Positions 21,301 to 36,300 of a stretch of DNA of 64,000 nt are shown in pieces. The stretch comes from Lytechinus pictus. Taxonomy: Eukaryota > Echinodermata > Echinoidea > Temnopleuroida > Toxopneustidae. The notes beneath the pieces are model-generated. The model was not told the origin of the DNA and did not search any database. It was given only the letters and a program-made list of their open reading frames with translations. Position 1 is the stretch's first letter, and every line of letters starts with the position of its first letter. The position numbers and the translations under genes were made by a program. The DNA lies in contig NC_087262.1 of the NCBI RefSeq assembly GCF_037042905.1, forward strand, positions 23,846,501-23,910,500, read 5' to 3'.

Positions 21301-24300
21301 TTTTGATCCGTACCATTTAGAGTATGTTATTTCAGAGCACTCATTCTATATTAGCTGGGGGAGGGGTAGGTTCCGAAGACGAACGAAAGCACTTTAAATC
21401 GGTCACTTTATGAGCCAGGTGCGTAGCTATGTTATGGCATTAATTTGTCAAAGTTGGAGCCCCCTCACTCGTTAAAATATGCAATAAACAAGATATACAA
21501 AGTGATCTAAATATACCTGTAGGAAAACTCGTGATTTGAATGACAGTGTTTATAATTGGTGTTATGCTTCATCGAATAATATTCAAAAAAATATTCCCAA
21601 TAGAGTACCGAAGTGATGACGTCACAAAAAAAACTTTTTTTTTTTTTGCATTTCAGCATTTTTGATACCATATTCTGGTAGAGCATGATGAAAAGCCCCC
21701 ACTTTCAAAATTTGGTGAGAATCGGTCCATGGGGCCCGATATATAACCTCATGAATACATAATTAGCCTCACTGAAGTCAATGTATTATTGGCCTGGTTC
21801 ATAACTTTTAGAAGCAGGCATGCAGACCAATAATACATTGACTTCAATGGGTTAATTATGTATTCATGAGGTCATCTCGATTCTCACCAAATTTGGGTTT
21901 AGGGGTATTTCATCATGCTCTACCAAAATATGGTATAAAAACCGTGAAATGCAAAAAGTGAAAACTGATGAAGTCACACTTCGGTACTCAATGAGAAATC
22001 GTTAGAAAAATGAAAAAGACGTCTCCTATTATCATGAGTATGCAGTGCTTTTATTTAATTTCATTAAATACCTGTCATAGAGATTATCTGATACTTGCCC
22101 ATCTTCAAAAGAAAGAATTCAATCGTCAGTTTCGGTTCAGACAAAACAAACGCCCGTGTGTCATCTTTTCAAATGAAATTACCCTTATCTTAAATACAGC
22201 CCCTTAATTAAAGAGTTGTATATTGCATTACGAATTGCACTTTGTGTATTTCATTATTGTTGTAACATGTTATGAGTAACTTCTTACTTGTTATGTAACT
22301 TGAACTTGTGATCATAATGATTATTATTAATTCAATTAATTTTGTTTTACCCATAATGCAGTGCTGCTCTTATCAAGGGTATAAAACGTCTCCGTACCGT
22401 CGTGACTGATGGAGGAACAAACCTCCATCTTGGCGTCGAGAGGGCAAAGAGACAAATCTTAGCATCAGGTATGTTACCATTGTTACGAAGGTAGTTTATG
22501 CAGGGGCCGCAGAACAGAGGGGATGGAGCTGAAGCCCCCCCCCCCCCCCCACACACACACACACCTCTTTCAATAGACATATACAATACGTTAAAAGTAC
22601 CTATCTCGTTGTTGTTTTTTTCAGCTATACCCTCTCCCCCCACCAAAAAAATGAATAAAATAAATAAATAAAACACTTTCAAAATAATTTCATGGCCCCT
22701 GGTGTGTGTATGTGTGTGCATTATTGATTCAATGAATTTACCATCAAACATCCAAATAAACCAACTAATCAATCATTAAATCAATCTATCAATAATTGAT
22801 AATCCAATCAATCGTGTAATCAATCAATAGATTGAGCAATCAATTGAAAATAGAGCAATCAATCAATTAATTAACTAACCCATCAATAAATCAATTAATC
22901 AATCAATCGATCAATCAGCCAACCCATCAATCAATCAATCGATCAATCAAGCAAAATTAAGTAAAAATCAAGCAATCAATTAATCAACCAACCCATCAAT
23001 CAATCAACCAACCCATCAATCAACCAACCAATTAATCAATCAGTCAATCAATCAACCCACCAATCAATCTGTCAATCATCTTTACACTTTTGGATTAATC
23101 TGTTGAGCGCCCTTTTCACGATCGTAAGGTCGTGGGTTCGATTCCCGGCTGAGTCATAATAACCAAATTCTGACTCTGTCATCTACCCAGGCGCTTGGCA
23201 TTGTAGAATGGAGAAAGGTGATAACACAATATGTTATGCAGGGGCCTCTAGGAGAGCGGATCATAAAAACTGAAGTGGGTACCCTCGGTAAAATATTATA
23301 AGATTTTTTTAAAATAATGTTATGTTTACACAGGTTAGCCACTTCGGTAATAGGCCTAACAACTGTTCTTCCGGCGGGCCCTACGCACATAGCAACATTG
23401 GGCCGTATGCATAAAGACAAGCATTTGCTTATAAGCAAATGCTTTAAGCAAAAGCAAGAACTGGTCAAGCAAAAGGGCAAGTTCAAGCAATTGCTTAAAT
23501 TCGTATGCACAAGCTTTTGCTTGTGCTGAAACCTTTTGCTTGCACTGCCTAAGCAATTGCTTATGTGTTGGACAAAGGATCGTTACGGTTGTGCGAACAT
23601 CGCACAGTAGGACAACGACGCTTCGTTCCCGACCTGGCAGAAGTATTTTTTATTACGCATATAGGGGGAAAACAGCGCAGAGCATCAGGGGAGTTTCTGT
23701 GTAGATCGATGGACAAAAATTGCCGTAAAAAGTCTAAAATAACAGGAATTTGATTAGATATGAAATCACAACATAACCTCTGGAATATGGAGCTTGAAAC
23801 GGTATGAAAATGTAATCCTTAAACGAGAATGCCATGAGTAAGCAAGAGCTCAAGCTGGTCTGGAGGTGCTTGAAAAACGCAAGCAATTGCTTATCAAGAC
23901 AAGTAAAAGGTTTGTTTTATGCATACGGTTTTAAGCAATTGCTTGATCTTTAAGCAATTGCTTGCGGACATCAAGCAATTGCTTGTGCTTGCTAGCAAAA
24001 GCATTTGCTTGCAAGCAATTGCTTATGTTTATGCATACGGATTCAAGTAAAAGGCTAGCACAAGCAATTGCTACTTTTTATGCATACGGCCCATTATCCG
24101 GGGGGGGGGGGCAGTCAAATGTATTGTTGTACACATGCGTGACCAAATTATTTCCCAAACCCCCAAAACCATTTTTTCTCTGTGTGCAAAATAACCCCCT
24201 AAACAAGTTTTTAGCGGGATTCATTTACACATTTTGGCCCCTAAACAAGTTGTCGCCAATATATGACTCCTAAACAAGTTTTGTCTTCTTGCTAACAATA

Positions 24301-27300
24301 AGCTTCAATAGACCATATTCATGGGTATTGCATACCCCCCAGCACAGTTAGGGTTAAAATACCACAATCGGGAAGAACCCGAACACTTTTCAGAAATGAG
24401 GAGAAAAATGCCCCGGGAAAAAGCTTGGGGAAAAACATACCCTAAACACGTTTCTCTAGTCTTAAAAAAAAGTTTTGGAAAAAACATACCCTAAATACGT
24501 TTAATCCCGCGATTGACCATTGACCAGTCTTTCAAAAGCACCCTTTTTCTTAAAAAACTGAAAAAATACCCCTGTACACGCTTTTTTTGTCACGCATGTG
24601 TACAGCAATATATTTGACTCCCCCCCCCCCCCCCGGAACATTATTAACACTCCCCTTCTCCAATATAAATGCTAGGCGCCAAGCTAGAATGCAGAAAGTT
24701 TTATTTTTAAAGTACTTTGTATGAATCGGCCGGGTATCCATATCAGGAAATCAGTAATAGTCAATCAATCATTATCAAACAGACAAATATTCCATCATTC
24801 AAAATTCCTTTAAACCAACAAATAAAGCCATGAAAGCACGAATAGAAAAGTTCCAAAACGTGATAAGATTATCAAAAGTATAGCTTTGATGAAACAAAAT
24901 AACTTACAAATATAAGTTTACGTGTTTAATCTGTGCAGCTGCACCAAGCCTCTATTGCAAATAAACATAATTATAAACGCATTGACGTTTTGTGGAAGTT
25001 CTTTTACACTGTAAAAATATTGGTTAAAAATTTAACCAGCACTAGGATAATTCCGTGTCCAACCAATTTGGGGCAGTATTTTACCCAATGCCGGAAGCAT
25101 ATTGTCTAGTAAGGTTAAAACATAAGCAGCAATTATTTTACAATGAGCTAAGTTTTGCCCAAAATAAATGCCCAATGTTGGTTGGACACATAATAATATT
25201 TCCCTCATGGAGCATTTATACCCAATATTTTTAGAGTGGACATCACTTGTTGTCTTTGAAAATTAAATAGCCGAGTTTTGTTGTCATGAATATATGTCTC
25301 ACGAAGATTATTTTAATTGGTATCAAAATGTCAACAATAATATCACACATCAATCGCGATTGAGAAAACCTGTAGTTAAAACATCCTGAGATGTTATTAG
25401 ATTTAACGATTGATTACAATCAAGATGGTAGGCCTAAATGATTCCATGAACAGCCAGGGGATGCAAGTAGAGGTGGTGGGTTAAGTAACAGGTCAGGAGA
25501 GGTCTTACACATTTCCTGGAGACTAAGGATATAGTCCTGAGCCAGGAGCAGCGTGTCTACCTTACTTCGTTTTTGTCGAACAGGGTATCGTTGAGGGCGC
25601 CTGTCATCGGTCCTAGGAGAGTGGACGTCAAGAGCATCAGAAGGAAGCACCTGGCGAAGACGGTCGAAGGCTTCGCTCAGTTGATGCATTCGGTCGCGCT
25701 CTCTATGGTTGACGCGCTTGCGTTTGTCCTCAGTCGCCCTTCGCTTGCTGTACTTGACTTTTCCGTCTGGACCTATTGGTGGCTTTCGGCCGGCCTTCCT
25801 GATGGGTTTTGTCGAATTTGTTGATTTCGCTTGCAGATTCGTTGCCGTTCTTACTGATGCGCATGAACATGGTTCCTTGGCTTCCTTTTTGATCGTTGGC
25901 CTACTTTCACATGTCTGTTGTATTTGATTTTCATTCAGTTGATATTGTTCTTGAAAGAACTGCCGTTGGTCTAGTAGGTGATATGGTCGGAGACCTGTCC
26001 CTTGTGAGCTTTGCTCAGAAGACTGATACTGGTCATTGGGATCATGGGTGTCCCAATCACAGGCCAATGGATGTGTCCATGCCATCGTATCTATCGCATC
26101 GGCATCTCTTTTGCCAATACCGCAGAAGTCAGGCTCGACAACCACAGTGACTCTGGAAGACTCGTCAAGACCAATTTTCTCATCACCTGGAGAACCGTTT
26201 AGGAAGCCAATGTGTCTTTGGTTTCTCGTTAATTCTGTATTAAGCTCCTTTAAGACCTCTTCCGCAAGATCGAAGTTTTCGTCTCGAGTGAACATCATAT
26301 TGGATTCAGTGTGCTGTTGAGTGACCTCGAGGATCGTGTGATGAAGTCTGAAATAATAAAAACAGAGATAAACAATTCACACTGTTACCGTCTCTTATAA
26401 TCAACGTACCATGGCAAATGTGAAAGGATCAGTTAAAGTCATACAGTCCCTGTTATCTTACCCACAATGCACCATTTAATCATGTTAATCATTCGTAATT
26501 TGTGTGTGCTAAAACGAAAATGTAAAGAATTATTTTTCTTTACCTTGCAATATTGTAACTTCACGAATTTTATATTTCTATTTAACACAAATTGACTCCA
26601 CTTTGGTCATTATGCCATTGGTAATTCTATTTCATTAATCTCTTCATATCATGAATAGTTTTTGTCGTGTATGTTTTATGTCTATGTTCGTTTGTATGGT
26701 CCCTTTGTGAACCAGCCTAGGAGTTAGAATGGGCTTTTACCGTAAGACAATACCGTAATAATAATAAATGCGCGCCTCGGAATCAAAGAGTTTGATGCTT
26801 TATCCACCTCTATGTGTGTGTGTGTGTGTATTTGAATTTTGTCAGACGTGTATCAATCAGATATGATTATTTACGTCTGGGACCGACCTTTAACGTCACC
26901 ATCCGAAAGACGTGACCAGGGCTCGAACCTCGAACCTCTGCATCAATTTGTAACTTCCCCACATAGCTTGGATTACAGGCGCACGCCACAACGCCCAACG
27001 CCACAACGCCTCTATGCTCGTAATAGATTGTTTCTAGATAGATGGCGCTATACAAATGTCTATTTTCATTATTATTAATTAATCTTTAAAATAATCTTTT
27101 ATCCTTTTCTTGTACAATTATGTGCAAAATGTGGGTTTTTTTTCTCTCTCTCTCTGCTTTCACATTGTTATGGGAGAGAAATTGTGCAGTTAACTTCATT
27201 TGTAATAATTCCGAAAATTTGTAATCTCATTGATATTGATATATATTTTTTTGTTTCGTGTACATCTTGATTTATATGAATTGTGATTGTAAACTTATTA

Positions 27301-30300
27301 ATTTTAAAGAGGAAGAAAATAAAATATTATTCAAAAAAAAAATTAAGACAAATGAATTTAACAAATGTATGTTTTTGACCAAATAAATCATGGAGGCCTA
27401 TCTAAATATTTAGAACATCAACTGTGTGTAGTAGCACTGTATCAGTTACACGGAATTCTTGTAACAGCCATTGGTATTTATTAGGCATTGCAGGCCACGA
27501 TTGTCATCGGGCCACACATGGGGTCGGAGCAAAATTGTTTTCTTTCTCAGTTTCCTCTTTGATCGATAGCGAAGCGATCGCAAAAAAATCAGCGCCCAAC
27601 GAAAGTTTTAATTTTTAGTGGGGCAAAGATTTATAATTTTTAAGTTGTGTACTGGTTCGAATGAACAAAATATATAAATGTATGTATACTGTTCACGTTA
27701 CTTAGTTTTAAAATCTAAAATAACCCCCCCCCCCCTCAACAACAAAAAAGAACAATGAAGAAGAAGAAGAGGGGCAAACGATTAACGTCTAATGTGAAAA
27801 TTGAACAAAATAAATAAAATTAATACATAATGATAAGTGCGGTTATATTCTTAAAAAGAAGGATAACATGTGAAATAATTCTTTGAAATGTTTTAGAACG
27901 TTCGTTGGCCCATATGATACAGGACAGCTCATCGCACATTTGCATGATATACAGTACGTCCCAGAAAAAAGGAAATCGGATTCCCATATCATTTTTCGTC
28001 CAAGGCAAATGAATTATGATATTTCATTCATGAAATATAAATTATGATATTTCATTTACATCATCATACACTTCAATTGTTCCCCTACATTTTGATACCT
28101 AATATGAAACGAACACTGCACGCATTAATGAGCAAGATGAGTTTAATATTGTAATGTCAAAATCAGGTTGCGCAGAAAAAATTGTCATGATTGGTTCGTG
28201 ATACGACGACAATGCTTATTCGACGATTTCTTCAGCAGCATTAAAGGACAAGTCCATCCCAACAAAAAGTTCTTTGAATAAAAAGATAAAAATCCAACAA
28301 GAATAACACTAAAAATTTCATCAAAATCGGATATAAAATAAGAAAGTTATGAAATTTGTAAATTTCGCTTAATGTGTTATGTACACATCCTGGTCTGTAT
28401 GCAAATGAGGGAACTGATGATGTCATCAACTCACTATTTCTTTTGTGTTTTATTATATGAAATATTAAATATTTTAATTTTCCCCTCATTATCATGCAAA
28501 AGAAAGTTCTGTTCCTCTCTGAACATGTGGAATTACCATTGTTTTAGCATTTCATGGTTCAATCAAGTTGGTCCCTATTGTCAAATTTGTGAAAACTGAA
28601 ATATTGTATAATTCAAACAATAAAAAACAAAAGATATAGTGAGTGAGCGACATCATTGACTCTCTCATTTGCATGTAACTGACTCGTTCATATAACTATT
28701 TTGTGAAAAATAAGCAAAACTTTAAAATATCATAACTTTCTTATTATACATCAAATTTTGATGAAATTTTCAGCGTTAAGCTGGACAGGTTGGATTTTTC
28801 TCTAAAAATTCAAATCAACATTTTTCTGGGTGGACTTGACCTTTAATTTTGTAGTCTCTCACTGATCCCTAAAATGAGAGTGGATTCAGATTCACATGAG
28901 AGTTTCTGCGCAAAATCGTTTCTGATATGCCTCAATATTTATTGTTTGTAATCTGCTAAGGATTTGCTAAGCTGTTGGTCTCAATTTGGATTGAATTGAT
29001 TTTTCCCCCTTTAAAACAATGCATATAAAATAGTACTGTACATGACAAATGAAAACAGGATAATTGCCCTACTCAGCAGCATCAATCATGGTGCTGCTGG
29101 TCCAAGGAGGGGTCCTCAGTTAAAGATGAGATTCCATTCTTACCATAAGTATCAAATTTATAGTAAAAACATATCTAATAATAAGTGAAATCTACATCTG
29201 AGAACGGCTTTCCCTTTTTGTGGGACGCACTGTTTATCCTGGGGCCCGTAACACAAAGCTTAGCAATGATCGTAGAACATTTTTCTACAATCATTGCATT
29301 GACTACAATGTACCATCAATCGTGAAAATCAAGAGTACGATCAATCGCTAACCTTTGTGTTACGGGACCCTGGTATTGTTCGTGTGATATGTCTTCTATA
29401 CACACGTAGATCGACGCCCCTGGATCTTGCGAATCCAGGGTCCCTTGCATACAAATATAAGCCATTGATTCGATCGATTACACAGTGTGGCAAATGCAAT
29501 CAATCGTGTTTTTTATGATCAATTCTAAACATTACGTCACGAAACACGGAGTCTGGAATATTTCATAAAGCTGTTCATTATACGACACGACTACGACTTC
29601 GCTATCGAAAAGAATATGAAGTGGGAACTATGATATTTTGCCCCAAAAAAGTTACAATAATTATGAAGTATTTTGTTGGGAATGTGCCGAGCAATCTTTG
29701 CGTTCAAATGGTTGGTTATCCGAGGAATTATATATTACCTTTATCAAATGCGTTAAAAGTGATTGAAAACCACGCTGGATTGGTTCTATATACCGCCTTC
29801 CACTAACAAAATGAATTTTGTGGAATGAGTTTCTTATACCTCAGTCACAATCATTTGCGCCGCGTCGGCCGGCGGCGAGTCGAAACAGCCGCTTTAACAT
29901 TTTTTTTTGTACCAGCTACAAACCTAGTCGGTTTGAATATTAATGAATAAATTGGCTGTTTTTGACTCGTCATACGTGGTAATGGATTTATTCATTTCGC
30001 ATGTTTAAAGAGGGTAGCCCGAGTCAACATTTGTTAGTTTTCATCAGGGCCCTAATATCAATAACAAACAATATATAAAAACATTGCATAAATACATCTA
30101 GATTTACTGACAAAACATAATACTGTGTGAATGATACAAAGCAAAGATAAAGGAATGACACTGAATATGCGAAAAACAATTAAGTATTAAGTACTTAGAC
30201 TTTTCAAATAAACAGAGCTTACATCTAAAATACTTTAAGGAATGTAAAGGCAGGCTAAAATTTTCAACAACAAAAATGAAAATAGAGAATTACTTGCTTT

Positions 30301-33300
30301 CAAAACGTCTATAATTATTTCAGAATTTAGGAGCTAAGTGACTCATGTATAGCACATTTTTAGAGCATATTTTTAAAGGAAAATATCAAGAAAATTCAAT
30401 AAAAAAAAGTGTTTCCTATTCTTAGGGGACGGCAATATAGTATAGGTATGATAGGCCAAAACTGTTTCGATTTACGTACCTGGCGCATAATGTCCAAAGT
30501 TTGCTATTTGCTGGTTTGAATGATATAAAGACATTTCTGGCTAGCACTCTGATTAAAGCATTGCCGTACGCAGCGGAGGGGGTAGTTCTTTCCGCCAGCA
30601 ATTTCTAGAACTTATGTATTTTACTGAAAGATTTTCACTAAATGAACAAAGTGTGCACAACATTTTTTTTCAATTCACTTTTGAATATGCAATAGCAGCC
30701 CCGTGGCAAGCTCGGTTGCTTCGCTCCCTCGCTTTCGAGTTCTTTTTCGAAAATTGTTATATCTCTTGCCCCCCCCCCCCCCGAAAATATTTCTGTGTAT
30801 GTTCATGGGCTAAAGGAACATACCTGCAAAACTTTCTTGTGATGGAGGAGTTTGATGAAACCTTGTGATTTTCTTTTCCAAGAGATCCTTTGAAAGTGCT
30901 CTATACTCCCTCGAAGGTTCAGGCTGAGACGATCCTGCGCAATTCTAGACATTCACTCCAACATTTCGAGTTCTGGAAATAAAGGATGAAGTTGGATATT
31001 ACAATGGGATGTAGGCAAAGAAAAACAAAACAAAATAATCATAAAAAAAGAATTATCTTTGATAACGATATGAAGTATGAAGTGTTAATTCTTTGGTATT
31101 TGTGAGGATTTTTTGTAATAAAAATGAACAAGAAAGTGTAAGGCTATATTAGTTATCGAACGAAGTGAGTAGTATGACGGTTGCGGAAATAAAATTTAGT
31201 GCCATATGAAAAAAGAATTGAATAAACATTTAAAATATCGAGAAAAAAATCTAATAAAATTTAAAATCGTAAGAGATTACCCCCCCCCCCAAAAAAAAGG
31301 TAAATAAAAAAAAGGTATGGTTCAATTGGTCAGTACTTGCACACTATAGTTATAAATTAATACAAGCGAATATGAAGTTATAGGTAAAGTAAAGTTAATG
31401 ATGCGTTAAGATCACACAGCATTGGCGTCGGGAAAAAAACGAAGATCGCACCACCGAATACATAGAAAAATATGAGGATAATGATAGATTTGTACTCTAT
31501 GATTGGGTACCACAAATGAATAGATAAATTAGATCAGGGACTTTAAACATTCATGATGAATAAAACAAAATCTTTCGCTTTAAATTACACAAAATAAATA
31601 TATCGTATTAATTACAAGAAATTAATCGATACAAATTATCGTAATTGATAATTAATTGATCGATTGATTGGTGAAAAAAATATTTCACTTCAACTTTTCA
31701 ACAATATGAGTATAAGGTTAGGCGAAATATAAAACATTATGACAACAAAATGAAAAAAATGAAATTAAAAAGTTTTGGAAATGAAAAGCTGAACAAAAGC
31801 TATCCCCCTTCTACTCACTGTCGAATGGTCGTCTGCGTCGTCCGTGTTGAAATGAGTTAATCTATTCTAATTCGGCGCCTTTTATATATGACGCCCTCTG
31901 ATTAAAGACAAAGGAATGATCATCCTCGGGTTCAGGTTGTTGTTGTTGTTATCTGGGTTTTAAGGTACGTCCCATTCAGACATGAATATTTACACCAATC
32001 AGGAGCTGTATCGGGTCTAGCCTTTTGACAAGGCCTCGTGACTTGGCTATTTTCTTCAAGTGATGGCTGAAACGAGACTAGAGGTCGAAGAAGATGACTG
32101 GGTGTTGTGGCGTGTGCCTGTAATCCAAGCTGTGGGGAAGTTACAAATTGCTGCAGAGGTTCGAGCCCTGGTCACGTCTTTCGGATGGTGACGTTAAATG
32201 TCGGTCCCAGACGTAAATAATCATATCTGATTGATACACGTCTGACAAAACTCAAATACACACACACACACACATGGCGCAAATATTCACTGCTGAATGA
32301 TACGCGCCGTATAAGCTAAAACAACAACAACATAGCTGGCGAAACCTATTCTGCAGGCACAGACCCTGATTGAAAATTTGATCAACAAGTGTGTCTCCAC
32401 GCAAAGACTAGCACATACAAATCCTGCGAGAGGGCCCTCAGTAGACAAGACATTTAATATTAGGCTGTACATTAAGACCCTTTACTCGAGTGAAGGGTTT
32501 GCAGAGCAGACTAGGCGAAACCACAGGGCCCCATCTTACAAAGAGTTACGATTGATCCGATCAATCGCAACTATGGACGGCCAGCAACGTCAACATGTAG
32601 TATGCATGTTTGTCCAAAATATTTTCTTACTATGATGTATATTCATTCATTCATTCATTGTTTTCTTGAAAATTCACTGTGCTTCTCTTTGTTTACAAAG
32701 GACATTGTTCCAATCTCCTATAGAAAAAATTATGACACTGATGGATTTCCATAGAGTTACGATTGATTGAATCAATCGTAACTCTTTGTAATACAGGGCC
32801 CTGATCTCCCCTTTATATATAGAGGAGAGATCAGTGGACGAAACCCGTGTGCGCGTGCGGATCGAGCGACCATGGAGCTAAATGTTTAGTGGCTCGTTCT
32901 ACCTAGTCTAGTCTGCTGTGCAAACCCTTTACTCGAGTTAAGGGTTTAAATGTGAAGTCTATGATGCATTGTGTACTGAATGACTTCTACTAGTCTGCAG
33001 GCACAGACCCTCATTGAAACTTTGATCAACGGTGGGTGTCCTCGCATAGACTAGCACATATGAAATTTGCTGTTTGAGGGCCTTCAGTACACAAGGCATT
33101 ATAGACTGCACATTCAGACCCTCAACTCGAGTGAAGGATTTGCATATCAGACTACGTTCAACCTGGTATTGCACATGGACGTATTAGGTCTAGTCTGCTT
33201 TGCAAACCCTTTATTTAAGTTACAGGTCTGAATGTGCAGCCTATAATGTCTTTTGTACTGAAGGCCCTCTCGCTTAGGAGTGAAACAGCAGGTTTAATAT

Positions 33301-36300
33301 GTGCCAATCTTTGCATGGAGCCTGCAGACTTTAGTCGGTTTTTACCTAGTCCCTCGGTTTCTGATAAACGCATCATTTCAGACACGGGTGTTTGTCTAAA
33401 GGCTGTATCGGGTCTAGAAAGTTGACTGTACTCTAAACCGTTATCAGTACTCCAAACTGTTAAACAGGATTAATCATCAGTTAAGACCACTTATGTTGGA
33501 GTCGGGTGATGAACGCAAGGAGGGGGGGGGGGATAACCGTGCAAATCCGTGGAAAATAATTTTGACCAAACCTGGGGAAACCCCTTCCAGACATTCATGG
33601 AAATGGAGGATAATCCATCCTGCCTATACCCCCCCCCCCCTTCTATGTTTTAAAAGTGAACGGGAGCTGCAGCTATGACTATAAAAGTTTACGCGCAAGT
33701 ATACAACGGTCATCCTACTTTCATGGAATGAAGAATATCAATATGATTTCAGTTGGTACATTTCCTCATTCTTAAAGTTCCCCCTCCTACAGTTTTTGTA
33801 TACAGGCGATGGACCGTTTTATTGCTATTCAAATTGCATTTCACTGATTTCTTTTCATTTTTCTTGATTTTAGAGCCATTTGTTTAATATGGATTTCGTC
33901 TGCGATTTATCGAGCTTTCGTTTTGCTTGTAATAATTTTTATAGTTTTTTTATAGTTCTTTATCATATTTTCATACATTTAATCACTTTTATTCACATTC
34001 ACATTTATTCACTTGTCGGGAGCAGAGAAGGAGATAGCCCCCCCCCCCCCCCCTTCCCTCCTTTTCATCTTGATAGTTTTGATCAGTAAGAAAATGAAAA
34101 TTTACAACAAAATAAACAGTTCATAATCTTGAATAAAATAGAACATTGATTGAAAATCTCTTACAGAAAAAAAATGAATGATTATATTGTTCTCCACTCA
34201 AATTAATTTTGTTTGTCCATTTAGTATCATTGGACGTTGTGTGAAATAAACTTTATCTTGAAATTATGAAAGGAGAAGAAGGAGACCAATGAGAAGAAGA
34301 GAAACGAAATAGATATATATACGAATAGAATGTTAGAGGGTATAAGAAAGGGAATAGGAAATAGAATTGTTGTGATTAAAGGTAATAAATGAATAAATAA
34401 GCCGACTATAAACAATAATAGTATGACATGAAATTAAACAAAAAGAAAGGGGAAACAAAGAAGCAGCTTATCTCGTTATAACCGATTGTTTTCTTGTTAC
34501 ATAACAGCAGACAGTGAGATGAGAGGGTCCACTCTTTCCGTATGGTGTTCCATATGCCCAGCCATCTCAAATTCGAAGAATCAACTCTCTCCCGCCCTCA
34601 GAAATCACTTTTTGGTGGTGTAAAAGTAGAATGAAAACAAAACGATAATTGGTGTGATATCAAACAAACTTTAAAATCAAGTTTTATCCCAAAGGGGAAA
34701 AATATCTTTTATTGATAACCATCAAACCAAAGGCCTTTAAGATTTGTTCATGCTTGTCTCTCCATATAACTCTTGTGCACCGGAAAAGCGGAACGGTGGT
34801 TTTAAGTGCTTTGGCTTCAAATAGTTTTATTTCATTTTCAGTCATTAGTGTAACTATTTTTACTGAAAAGATAACACGAAGATAATTGATTTTGCGTTTC
34901 GCTCTTCTTGGGGAGGGAGGGGGGGGGGGGTATATAGAGTGATATGATTACGGAGAGGAAAGCATCACAATATCCATCATCATCATCATCCCCCACTGCC
35001 ACTATCATCATCACCACCATCAGGCATAATCATTATCATTGTCAACATCATCATCATCACCATCATCATCGCCATCATCATCACCACCATCATCATCACC
35101 ATCATCGTCATCATCGCCATCATCATCATCATCCCCCCACTGCCACTATCATCATCACTACCATCATTCATCATCATTATCATTGTCAACATCATCATCA
35201 GCAGCATCACCATCATCATCAGCATCGCCATCATCATCATCATCCCCCCACTGCCACTATCATCATCACCACCATCATTCATCATCATTATTATTGTCAA
35301 CATCATCATCATCATCACCACCACCATCATCACCACCACCATCATCATCACCATCGCCATCATCACCACCATCATCACCACCACCATCATCATCATCATC
35401 ACCACCATCATTCATCATCATTATCATTGTAAACATCATCATCATCATCATCATCACCACCACCATCATCACCACCACCATCACCATCGCCATCATCACC
35501 ACCATCATCACAACCACCACCATCATCATCATCATCACCATCATCATCACCATCATCACCATCATCATCGTCGCCATCATCACCACCACCATCATCATCA
35601 CCACCACCCCCACAACCACCACCACCATCATCATCATCATGATCGTTGTCAATCTCCTTTGCATTAACCTTTCCTTTTCTCCTTCCTTCCTTACCCCTCT
35701 TTCTCTACGCCATTCAACGATATCCTTGATCCCTGTATGTACAGGTGGTGATAAAGCTAGTGTGATAATAACATTGACGGATGGACGGCTCGATGATGTA
35801 CAAGAATCCATCCAACAGGTATCAAGATTATTCATTCAGTATATGATTATTAGTGATTAATCTAATCAGTGATTGAATAAATGAGTGAATAACAATGAGT
35901 TAACATAGAATATGATATGAATTATGGTATTGTGGAATAAATATATATTTTGATACTCTCTAAAGACAATCTAATAGATTGTGGTCACGGGCCAATCCAT
36001 AATTGGATCGAAAGTTTCAATCGAATAAGATTGATTTCTAAAATCTATTAGATTGAAAACTTCAATCCAACTCTGGATTGGTCCTTGGTCGAATTTATTT
36101 CAATCTAAGGAATATATAGAATTTATTTATTAACAAATAAGTGAATGAAGAAGAAATTATCATAATTATGAAAATACATAAATAATTGATTAATAATTCT
36201 AATTAGAAAAGTATTGTTCGTTGTGTTTTTGTTTTTTGCAGGCTAATATAGTTCGAAATCTTGGAGCTCGTGTCCTTGCTGTACGTGTAGGAGATAGCGA

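Larger units (their letters stand above)
22469..35744 (+). other. 13.3-kb ANTXR intron, repeat-rich, with a nested gene
   Basis: The longest ANTXR intron splits the vWA domain. It contains the antisense bHLH gene at 25420-26347, the AATC-repeat tract, two poly-C-bordered or palindrome-rich elements, MITEs, one 7SL-like SINE in each orientation, a TAGTCTGC-MITE cluster, and a CAT/CAC trinucleotide block ending about 100 bp before the next exon. Stretches such as 30100-31900 and 33400-34970 show only AT-rich sequence and poly-C tracts. Confidence 0.85.

Noticed and set aside
23480-24030. Regular palindromic repeats as a possible CRISPR array
   Set aside because: The host is a eukaryote, spacing is irregular, repeats are only 12 bp, and the array lies inside terminal inverted repeats of a mobile element.
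24170-24500. CCCTAAA-like motifs suggesting an interstitial telomere
   Set aside because: The units are irregular, occur on both strands and continue as CCCTAAACA(A/C)GT inside a MITE. Animal telomeres are TTAGGG arrays.
34944-35860. Long open frames rich in His, Ser or Met/Val on both strands
   Set aside because: They are translations of the CAT/CAC trinucleotide repeat. Only the last 74 bases (35745-35818) are a real exon.
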